Assembly: GCF_000160695.1 (NCBI RefSeq)
Contig: NZ_GG694006.1
Span: forward strand, 608,932-672,931
DNA: 64,000 bases
Origin: Centipeda flueggei ATCC 43531
GTDB taxonomy: Bacteria; Bacillota; Negativicutes; Selenomonadales; Selenomonadaceae
Direction of reading: 5' to 3'
Shown: piece by piece, positions 36,869 to 43,579 of the stretch
Position numbering within the stretch: the first letter of the stretch is position 1
How the letters are laid out: the number at the start of each line of letters is the position of its first letter
Made by a program: the position numbers and the translations under genes
The notes under the pieces: generated by a model
What the model was told of the DNA's origin: nothing
Databases searched by the model: none
What the model saw: only the letters and a program-made list of their open reading frames with translations

Positions 36869-37354
36869 TTAGCGTGCGAGATGTGCCGTCTGTGCCTCGG
36901 CCGCACGAATGAGATCGGCGGGCGGGAGCGAGAGCTGCTCGCCGCGCCGCCCCGCGCTCACACAAATGCGCTCCTGCTGCATCATGCTTTCGTCGCAGTA
37001 GACGGGATAGCTTTTCTTCGCGCCGAGCGGGGAACACCCGCCGCGCACGTAGCCTGTGAGGTCAAAAACCTCCTTCAGATGCACCATCTCCGCACGCTTG
37101 TTTCCGCTTGCGGCGGCGGCAGCCTTCAGGTCAAGCTCCCCCGTACCCGGGATGACCGCCATAAACACGCCCGTGCGGTCGCCGCGCACCACGAGCGTCT
37201 TATAGATGCGCTCAGGCGGGATGCCCGTCACCTCTGCCACATGCGCCGCCGAAAGATCGCTCTCATCGACGGGATAGGTCAGAAGCTCGTAGGAAATGCC
37301 AAGGCGATCCAAGATACGTGCCGCATTGGTCTTTGGAATTTTCTTCTTTGCCAT
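36869..37354 (-). CDS. ybaK: YbaK/EbsC-type Cys-tRNA(Pro)/aminoacyl-tRNA deacylase
   Basis: A small trans-editing protein of 161 residues that removes mis-charged amino acids from tRNA. It shows KTNAARILDRLGI at the N-terminus, YKTLVVRGD with the conserved Lys, and GYVRGGCSPLGAKK, the YbaK active-site loop. The start at ATG 37354 has GGAG 11 nt upstream. It lies between thrC and the divergent nadE. Confidence 0.9.
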   Translation of the reverse strand: MAKKKIPKTNAARILDRLGISYELLTYPVDESDLSAAHVAEVTGIPPERIYKTLVVRGDRTGVFMAVIPGTGELDLKAAAAASGNKRAEMVHLKEVFDLTGYVRGGCSPLGAKKSYPVYCDESMMQQERICVSAGRRGEQLSLPPADLIRAAEAQTAHLAR

Positions 37355-37398
37355 ATTACTCACCACTCCGGATTATACCATTGAGCCGGAATAAAAAT

Positions 37399-37416
37399 CA
37401 AACGCTATCGCGTTTG
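37399..37416 (+). promoter_or_regulatory. Palindrome directly upstream of the nadE ribosome site
   Basis: CAAACGC-TATC-GCGTTTG is a perfect 7-bp inverted repeat ending just before AAGGGAG. It could be an operator or an RNA hairpin limiting ribosome access. Confidence 0.4.
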
Positions 37417-37431
37417 GAAGGGAGCATCACT

Positions 37432-39099
37432 ATGAAAATTGCACTCATCTCCATGGAAGTCGTCCCCGGTCGTCCCGATCGGAACGCTGCAACAATGCGC
37501 GGAAAGATTGCAGAGGCAAAGGCGGCGGGTGCCGACCTCGCCCTTTTCCCCGCACTCAGTCTCTCGGGGCTCTTCCTCGGCGGCGGGTGGAAACAGCCCG
37601 CATTCCTGGGCGACTGCGCGACATACGCCGAGGAGATTGCCGCTGCGGCAGATGGGATCACCGTCATGTTCGGCAACGTCGCCGCAGGCGGGGAGGGCTG
37701 CTGCGGACTCGCGCGCACTCTCCTGCACGCGCGCGGCGGCGTCCTGCGCGAGGTCGCACGTCGTCCGCTCCATGGTGCGAGTACGCGTTTCTCACCACTG
37801 CTCTACGAGCTGCCGGGAGAACGTGTGATCCTCGCTGCCGACGCCAGTCCCTTCCCGCTCTGCTTTGAGGCGCGCACCCTCGCCAAGACGGCGCAGGAAC
37901 AGAACGCCGTGCTCCTCTATGTCAACGCGCTTGGCATTCAGGACAAGGGCAAGACCGTCTACACCTTTGCGGGCAGTGCACAGGCATTCCGCGCGGACGG
38001 TGCGCGCGCCCTCATCACGCCCGCCTATAAGGACGGCATAACCATCGTCGACACGGCGGCACTCCCTGCCCCTCCCAACAAACCCGCAGAACCTGCCATC
38101 GCACCCATCTATCGCACACTCCGCTACGCCGTGCAAAAATTCCTTGCACGCATCCATATGGAACGCGTTGTCATCGGCATCTCGGGCGGCATCGACTCTG
38201 CCGTCGCCGCCGCTCTCTACGTCGACGCGATCGGCGCGGAGAACGTTCTGCTCGTCAATATGCCGAGCCGTTTCAACTCTGCAACAACGAAGGGGCTTGC
38301 GGCACAGCTTGCGGACAATCTTGGCAGCCGCCACATGATCGTCCCCATCGAGGAGAGCGTCTCGTACACAGCAAAGCAGCTCAGCGAGATCCCCATCGAG
38401 GGGGCAGCTGCGGCTCCCGGTGAGCATCTGACAATCTCCTCCTTCGTCCGTGAGAATATGCAGGCACGCAACCGCAGCGGCCGCGTCCTCGCGACAATTG
38501 CCGCCGCATGGGGTGCCGGCTTTACCTGCAACGGGAACAAGGCAGAGACCACCGTCGGCTATGCGACTCTCTACGGCGACCTCGCAGGCTTTCTCTGTGC
38601 GCTCGCCGATCTTTGGAAATATCAGGTCTATGACCTTGCGCGCTACCTGAACGAACATGTCTACGGGCGCGAGGCCATCCCGCAGGGCATCATCGACATC
38701 GTGCCGAGTGCCGAACTCTCCGACGCGCAAAATGTCGACGAGGGCAAGGGCGATCCCATCCGCTATCCGTATCACGATCATCTCTTCCGCGCCTTTGCGG
38801 AAAACAATGAAACGCCTGAGGAAATTCTGGAATACTATGCCAAAAACGCGCTCGAAGCACATATCGGCTGTAAGAAAGGGCTTGTCGCAGACTATTTCCC
38901 GACGGCGGCAGACTTTATCGCCGATCTCGAACGCTGGTGGGGGCTCTATACGGGCATGGCAGTCGCCAAGCGCATCCAGTCACCGCCGCTGCTGTCCGTC
39001 AGCGGTCGTGCCTACGGCAGCGACCATCCAGAATCACAGATCGGCGCGTACGAGACGATTCGTTATCGCGCACTCAAAGAGAAGCTGCTCGGAAAATAA
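37432..39099 (+). CDS. nadE: NAD+ synthase with degenerate amidase domain
   Basis: Makes NAD from deamido-NAD and ATP, 555 residues. The C-terminal synthetase part (about 230-555) is intact: VIGISGGIDSAVAA is the pyrophosphatase loop, and TCNGNKAETTVGY and PSAELSDAQNVDEG follow. The first ~240 residues keep the fold of a nitrilase-type glutamine amidase, but the catalytic Glu position is Ala41 (FPALSLSG), and neither the Lys nor the Cys motif (ICEDIW-like) is recognisable (ILAADA instead). It is therefore probably ammonia-dependent. The ATG at 37432 has AGGGAG upstream. Confidence 0.93.
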   Translation: MKIALISMEVVPGRPDRNAATMRGKIAEAKAAGADLALFPALSLSGLFLGGGWKQPAFLGDCATYAEEIAAAADGITVMFGNVAAGGEGCCGLARTLLHARGGVLREVARRPLHGASTRFSPLLYELPGERVILAADASPFPLCFEARTLAKTAQEQNAVLLYVNALGIQDKGKTVYTFAGSAQAFRADGARALITPAYKDGITIVDTAALPAPPNKPAEPAIAPIYRTLRYAVQKFLARIHMERVVIGISGGIDSAVAAALYVDAIGAENVLLVNMPSRFNSATTKGLAAQLADNLGSRHMIVPIEESVSYTAKQLSEIPIEGAAAAPGEHLTISSFVRENMQARNRSGRVLATIAAAWGAGFTCNGNKAETTVGYATLYGDLAGFLCALADLWKYQVYDLARYLNEHVYGREAIPQGIIDIVPSAELSDAQNVDEGKGDPIRYPYHDHLFRAFAENNETPEEILEYYAKNALEAHIGCKKGLVADYFPTAADFIADLERWWGLYTGMAVAKRIQSPPLLSVSGRAYGSDHPESQIGAYETIRYRALKEKLLGK

Positions 39100-39117
39100 T
39101 TTGGAAAACACATATTG

Positions 39118-39149
39118 GCGTCCCTGTGTATTCGTGCAGGGACGCTTTT
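39118..39149 (+). terminator. Terminator after nadE
   Basis: The 9-bp stem GCGTCCCTG / CAGGGACGC with a 10-nt loop is followed by TTTTC. Confidence 0.8.
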
Positions 39150-39170
39150 CATTTATAAAAATATCATCAT

Positions 39171-39185
39171 TGAGAAATTTTCTCA
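39171..39185 (+). promoter_or_regulatory. Fur-family-like operator (7-1-7 palindrome)
   Basis: TGAGAAA-T-TTTCTCA is a perfect 7-1-7 inverted repeat, the architecture of Fur/Zur/PerR boxes. It lies against a candidate -35 (TTTACA, 39186-39191); the paired -10 (TATTCT, 39209-39214) overlaps a half-site ATTCTCAA. Confidence 0.6.
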
Positions 39186-39214
39186 TTTACAAGATTCAAT
39201 TTTTGTGCTATTCT
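39186..39214 (+). promoter_or_regulatory. Promoter of the metal transporter operon
   Basis: TTTACA and TATTCT are 17 nt apart, 28 nt before the lipoprotein start. Confidence 0.55.
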
Positions 39215-39241
39215 CAATACAAATGAAAGGATGGTGCTGTC

Positions 39242-40192
39242 ATGCACGCAAAAAAATTTTCCCTGCATCTCTTACTCACCCTTGCTCTTGCCCTTACGGC
39301 ACTGATCGCCGTCGGCTGCGGCGGAGGAGGCACAGGCGGCGACAAGGCAGCCGACACGAAGAAAACCGTAACGGTCACGACCTCATTTTTACAGGATATG
39401 ACAAAGCAGCTCGCGGGCGATTATGTGAACATCGAACTGATTATCCCCGCAGGCGAGGATCCGCATCTCTACGTCGCACAGCCGGCCGACCTTGAGAAGA
39501 TCAAGAAGGCAGATCTCCTCCTCTACCACGGCCTGCACTTCGAGGGCAAGATGGCAGAGGTGCTTGAGAAGAAGGGCATCGCCGTGACAAAGAACTTCGC
39601 GGATGCAAACATCAACTACATGGAGGAGGACGGCAAGAAGATTGTCGATCCGCATTTCTGGTTTGATGTCGCACTCTACAAGCAGGCAACGGAGGAGGCG
39701 GCAGCGCAGCTCATCAAGCTGCTCCCCACGCATGAAAAGGAGATTCAGGAGAATCTGAAGAAGTATCTTGCAGACCTCGACGCGCTCGATGCCGAGATCA
39801 CACAGAAGATCGCACAGATTCCCGAGGGGCAGCGCAATCTCGTCACGCCGCACGATGCGTTCAACTACTTCTCCCACCGCTACCACGTGAATGTCATCGC
39901 GCCGCAGGGGGTCAGCACGGACTCCGAGGTTGCGAATGCCGACATCGAGAAGACGGCAAACTACATTGTCGAGCACAAGGTCAAGGCGGTATTCGCCGAG
40001 AGTACGACGAACCCAGAGCGCATGAAGAAGCTGCAGGAGGTCTGCAGGACGAAGGGCTTCGATGTCGAGATTGTTGGCGGTGAGGGCAATGAGCTCTTCT
40101 CGGATTCTCTTGCACCCGAGGGCCAGAAGGGCGATACCTATATCACGATGTACCGCAGCAACATCGATCTGATTGTTTCACATTTGAAGTAG
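39242..40192 (+). CDS. Metal-binding lipoprotein of an ABC transporter (TroA/ZnuA family)
   Basis: A periplasm-facing substrate-binding protein of 316 residues. The signal peptide ends in the lipobox AVGC (Cys26), so it is lipid-anchored. Predicted metal ligands are His75 (DPHLY), His138 (DPHFWF), His204 (TPHDAFNYF) and Asp288 (LFSDSL), the 3 His + 1 Asp set of TroA-type zinc/manganese binders. A Fur-like palindrome lies in the promoter. The genes for the ATPase and two permeases follow, after a 247-nt gap that holds a large fold-back repeat. Confidence 0.93.
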   Translation: MHAKKFSLHLLLTLALALTALIAVGCGGGGTGGDKAADTKKTVTVTTSFLQDMTKQLAGDYVNIELIIPAGEDPHLYVAQPADLEKIKKADLLLYHGLHFEGKMAEVLEKKGIAVTKNFADANINYMEEDGKKIVDPHFWFDVALYKQATEEAAAQLIKLLPTHEKEIQENLKKYLADLDALDAEITQKIAQIPEGQRNLVTPHDAFNYFSHRYHVNVIAPQGVSTDSEVANADIEKTANYIVEHKVKAVFAESTTNPERMKKLQEVCRTKGFDVEIVGGEGNELFSDSLAPEGQKGDTYITMYRSNIDLIVSHLK

Positions 40193-40238
40193 CAGAAAAA
40201 TGTTCGCTGTCAGATGTTATGAACAAACGGAAACGTAA

Positions 40239-40411
40239 CCATACGACACTCCTAAGCAAACCCTAGTGGAGCAAGCGGAAGCGAGTGTGCGACCCGCCCC
40301 CTGCGGATTTCTTTCGTTCAAGCGCAGCGCGTTTAAGAAGTCCGCAGGTATTTAGGCGGACGAGCACACGACCGCTTGCGTAACGAGGCGTTTGCGTGGA
40401 GTTCGTACGGA
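40239..40411. repeat. Long imperfect fold-back sequence in the metal transporter operon
   Basis: Two arms of about 60-80 bp face each other. Matched blocks from outside in are CATACGA / TCGTACG, ACTCC / GGAGT, GCAAAC / GTTTGC, GCAAGCGG / CCGCTTGC, GTGTGC / GCACAC, CCGCC / GGCGG and CCTGCGGA / TCCGCAGG. Ends and internal sequence differ from the 160-bp family, and I see no target duplication or coding frame. In the transcript it would form a long hairpin between the lipoprotein and ATPase genes. Confidence 0.7.
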
Positions 40412-40439
40412 TAAAGAAACCATACAGAAGAGGCGCAGA

Positions 40440-41162
40440 ATGGAAGGAACGAACAGCGTGATCCACGTCGAAGACCTTACAATGGCATACCGTGAGACGC
40501 CCGTGCTCTGGGACATCGACCTCGATGTGCCGGAGTGCGTACGCTGTGCGATCGTAGGGCCGAACGGCGCGGGCAAATCCACCCTGCTGAAGGGGATCCT
40601 CGGGCTGCTGAAGCCCGTCTCAGGTGCAGTGCTCCTCTGGGGCAAGGCACTCTCCGCCGTGCACAAGCAGATCGCCTATGTGCCGCAGCGCGGCTCGGTG
40701 CACTGGGACTTCCCAACGACGGTCTTCGATGTTGTGCTCATGGGACGCTATGCCCATCTGGGGCTCGTTCACCGCCCCGGCAAGGAGGATCGCGCGCTTG
40801 CGATGGAGGCACTCGACAAGATGAAGATGGCAGACTTCGCCGACCGTCAAATTTCTGAACTCTCTGGCGGACAGAAGCAGCGGGTCTTCATCGCACGCGC
40901 ACTCGCGCAGGACGCGCAGCTCTACATCATGGACGAGCCGCTTGCGGGTGTTGACGAGACAACGGAACGCATCATCATGGAGAAGTTTATGGATTTACAG
41001 AAGGAAAAGCGCACCGTCATCGCCGTCCACCACGATCTCAGCACACTCGATGCCTATTTCGACTATCTCGTCGTACTGAACCGCACGGTAAAGGCATCGG
41101 ACTATCTCGCAGATATCGACAAGGAGGCGGCACTCGCGCGCGCCTACCGCGTGAAGGAGTGA
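40440..41162 (+). CDS. Metal ABC transporter ATPase
   Basis: A cytosolic ATPase of 240 residues that drives zinc/manganese/iron import. Walker A GPNGAGKST, the Q-loop region YVPQRG, signature LSGGQKQRV, Walker B LYIMDEP and the switch His in AVHHDL are intact. The start ATG at 40440 follows GAGG by 6 nt. The first permease gene starts 3 nt after its stop. Confidence 0.94.
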   Translation: MEGTNSVIHVEDLTMAYRETPVLWDIDLDVPECVRCAIVGPNGAGKSTLLKGILGLLKPVSGAVLLWGKALSAVHKQIAYVPQRGSVHWDFPTTVFDVVLMGRYAHLGLVHRPGKEDRALAMEALDKMKMADFADRQISELSGGQKQRVFIARALAQDAQLYIMDEPLAGVDETTERIIMEKFMDLQKEKRTVIAVHHDLSTLDAYFDYLVVLNRTVKASDYLADIDKEAALARAYRVKE

Positions 41163-41165
41163 GCG

Positions 41166-42041
41166 ATGGACATTCTGACGAACTACACCTTTCAGATCGT
41201 CGCGCTCGGCAGCGTCATCCTCGCCGTCGCCGCCGCTCCCGTCGGCGCACTCAGCGTCTACAAGGGACAGAGCCTCATCGGCGATGCAATCGGGCACTCG
41301 ACCTTTCCCGGCATCATCCTTGCCTACATGGCGTTCGCGACGCGCAGCCCCGTCATCCTCCTCGCGGGAGCAATTCTGGCAGGTGCGGCAAGCTACGCGC
41401 TCATTCAGCTCGCGCACAGGGACAAGCGTCTGGGGCTCGATGCAAATCTTGCAATCTTCCTCTCGGGCTTCTTCGGGCTTGGTATGGCGCTCAAGAGTTT
41501 TATCCAAGGAAATCCTGACTACGCGGGCGCGTCACAGGCGGGGCTCGGGACGTACATCTTCGGACAGGCGGCGTACATGCTTGAGGCGGATGTCCTGCTG
41601 ATCGCCGTCGTTTCTGCCCTCGTGCTCACGCTCCTGCTGCTCTTTTACAAGGAGCTGAAGCTCTTCGTCTTTGACGCGGAGTATGCGGAGGTGGTCGGAC
41701 TGCCCTGCCGTTTACTGAACCTCCTCCTGCTCGTCATGACGATTGCCGTCATCGGCATCGGGATCAAGGCGGTCGGCGCAATCCTCATCAGTTCCTTCCT
41801 CATCATTCCCTGCGTTGCGGCAAATCAGTGGTCGAACAACTTTGTACGCGTGCTCCTGCTGAGCAGTCTCATCGGTGCGGTCTCCGCGCTCGTCGGAACG
41901 TACATCAGCACGCTCGAACAGGGCATGTCGACGGGGCCCTCCATCATCCTCGTTGCCTCGCTGATCGCCTTTTTTTCCATTGTTTTCGGGACAAAGGGCA
42001 TCCTCGGCAGCGTGTTGAAACGGAGGCACTCACATGGATGA
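41166..42041 (+). CDS. Metal ABC transporter permease (ABC-3 family)
   Basis: An inner-membrane permease of 291 residues with about eight hydrophobic segments. The family motif GDAIGHSTFPGIILAY and GIKAVGAILISSFLIIPCVAA are clear. It overlaps the next permease gene by 8 nt, so the two are translationally coupled and likely form a heterodimer. Confidence 0.92.
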   Translation: MDILTNYTFQIVALGSVILAVAAAPVGALSVYKGQSLIGDAIGHSTFPGIILAYMAFATRSPVILLAGAILAGAASYALIQLAHRDKRLGLDANLAIFLSGFFGLGMALKSFIQGNPDYAGASQAGLGTYIFGQAAYMLEADVLLIAVVSALVLTLLLLFYKELKLFVFDAEYAEVVGLPCRLLNLLLLVMTIAVIGIGIKAVGAILISSFLIIPCVAANQWSNNFVRVLLLSSLIGAVSALVGTYISTLEQGMSTGPSIILVASLIAFFSIVFGTKGILGSVLKRRHSHG

Positions 42042-43134
42042 CGCACTGCTCGTACTCCTGCTGACGGCGGCAGCGTGCGCACCGCTCGGCGTATTCCTCA
42101 TCCTGCGCCGTCTCTCCATGATGGCGGACGCAATCAGTCACACCGTTCTGCTCGGCATCGTGCTCGCTTTCTTCGTAACGCATGACCTCGGCTCGCCGTG
42201 GCTGCTCTTCGGGGCGGCACTTATGGGCGTTGTCACGGTGTCTCTCGTCGAGCTGCTCGGCAAGACACGCCTTGTCAAATACGACGATGCAATCGGTGTC
42301 ATCTTTCCCCTGCTCTTTGCACTCGCCGTCATCCTCATCAGTAAATATGCGGGGAATGCCCACCTCGATACCGATATGGTACTCATGGGCGAAGTCATCT
42401 ACGCTGGGCTGAACACGGTCGAGATCGGCGGCGTGGAGATTCCTGCAGCGGCGCTCAAGATGGGCGGGCTCGCCCTCCTGATTGCAGTGTTTATCACCGT
42501 GTTCTACAAGGAGCTCAAGGTCTCCACATTTGACGGCGAATACGCACGGCTCATCGGCGTACCGACGGGCATCCTCTTCTACGCCTTTATGTCTCTGACC
42601 TCACTGACCACGGTCGCAGCATTCGATGCGGTCGGTGCGATTCTCGTCATCTCGTTTTTCATCGCCCCCGGTGCGGCGGCTCTGCTCTTTACAAAGCATC
42701 TGTCGCACACGCTCCTCCTCGCCCTCCTCGTCAGCATGGCGAACTCCGCGCTCGGCTACGCGCTTGCCGTGCATATGAACGCCTCGATTGCAGGACTCTG
42801 CGCGGTCATAAATATGCTTGTCTACCTGCTTGCCCTGCTCATGGGGCCGAAAGGGGCAGTCACGACTTACATCCGCCGCAAAAGAAGTATGCAGCAGATG
42901 CAGCGCGACCTCTTCCTGCTCCACATCGGCAGACACACGGCAGAACGCGTTGAGAGTGCAGAAAACCACGCGAACGAGATTGGCGACCATCTGAAATGGG
43001 ATGCGTCGAAGGTGCGCCGCGTCAGCCGCGAGCTGATCGATCAGCACCTCCTCCATCGCGCGGGCAGCTACTATCTGCTGACCGATACGGGGGCGGCGGC
43101 GTACAAGGCGCTCTGCGAGCGATATTTCATCTAA
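42034..43134 (+). CDS. Metal ABC permease with C-terminal winged-helix-like tail
   Basis: The second ABC-3 permease, 366 residues. The first ~285 residues match a full permease (ADAISHTVLLGIVLAF; AVGAILVISFFIAPGAAA). About 75 extra residues follow, starting RRKRSMQQMQRDLFLLHIG and ending LLTDTGAAAYKAL. They look like a winged helix: a helix pair (NEIGDHLKWDASKVRRVSREL), then a wing (LLHRAGSYYLLTDTG), as in DtxR/MntR N-terminal domains. The tail could sense cytosolic metal or bind DNA or protein; this is an inference. Its TAA stop abuts repeat copy B. Confidence 0.88.
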   Translation: MDDALLVLLLTAAACAPLGVFLILRRLSMMADAISHTVLLGIVLAFFVTHDLGSPWLLFGAALMGVVTVSLVELLGKTRLVKYDDAIGVIFPLLFALAVILISKYAGNAHLDTDMVLMGEVIYAGLNTVEIGGVEIPAAALKMGGLALLIAVFITVFYKELKVSTFDGEYARLIGVPTGILFYAFMSLTSLTTVAAFDAVGAILVISFFIAPGAAALLFTKHLSHTLLLALLVSMANSALGYALAVHMNASIAGLCAVINMLVYLLALLMGPKGAVTTYIRRKRSMQQMQRDLFLLHIGRHTAERVESAENHANEIGDHLKWDASKVRRVSRELIDQHLLHRAGSYYLLTDTGAAAYKALCERYFI

Positions 43135-43294
43135 GGAATCACTGATAAATTCAGCACCATCATCTTGACGCATCTTTTTTGCCCGTACTTCGGCGGAAAA
43201 TCCTCCACAGAGCACCACTCTGCGTCCGGTTTTCCACCTTGTTCGGACGAAAAATCTACGCCAATCTGACGGGCTTCATTTTATCAGTGATTCC
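43135..43294 (+). repeat. Fold-back repeat element, copy B
   Basis: A 160-bp non-coding element with perfect 15-bp inverted ends GGAATCACTGATAAA and a 4-bp duplication CTAA on both sides (43131-43134, 43295-43298). The left CTAA includes the TAA stop of the permease gene. The central hairpin is CAGAG-CACCA-CTCTG, differing from copies A and C on both sides of the stem. The 445-nt gap to purL holds this copy, a terminator and copy D. Confidence 0.88.
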
Positions 43295-43345
43295 CTAAGA
43301 CAATGCCGCCGATATGACGAACCGCCGAAGACCATCCATACGCAA

Positions 43346-43375
43346 AAAGCGCAGGAAATCGCTTTCCTGCGCTTT
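43346..43375. terminator. Bidirectional terminator between the metal operon and purL
   Basis: The 13-bp stem AAAGCGCAGGAAA / TTTCCTGCGCTTT has a 4-nt loop. It lies between convergent genes and between repeat copies B and D. The T-runs are only three bases long. Confidence 0.7.
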
Positions 43376-43393
43376 CTAGTCCAACGGATAAAA

Positions 43394-43549
43394 GGAAACA
43401 CGGATATCCACCCAGCACTGGCATCTTAGTACATCTCTTTGCCCGCACTTCGGCGGAAATCTAGTGCAGAGCATCACTCCGCATTCGGTTTTCCTCCCTG
43501 TCGGACGAAACATTTACACCAATCTGAAGGACTGTTTTATCCGTACTCC
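43394..43549 (+). repeat. Fold-back repeat element, diverged copy D
   Basis: The interior follows copy B closely (AGCAC..CATCTTA..CTTTGCCCG..TTCGGCGGAAAT..TCGGACGAAA..CCAATCTGA). The ends have drifted to GGAAACACGGATA and, from the right, GGAGTACGGATAA. No target duplication is evident. The CGGATA end variant is shared with copy E. Confidence 0.75.
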
Positions 43550-43579
43550 CTAAAACGAGGGAGGAATGTTTTTCGTCTT

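Noticed and set aside
43135-43549. Repeat copies B and D as a CRISPR array or tandem repeat
   Set aside because: They are ~160 bp long with inverted ends, lie 99 bp apart with unrelated sequence between, and the same unit recurs far away; there are no cas genes.
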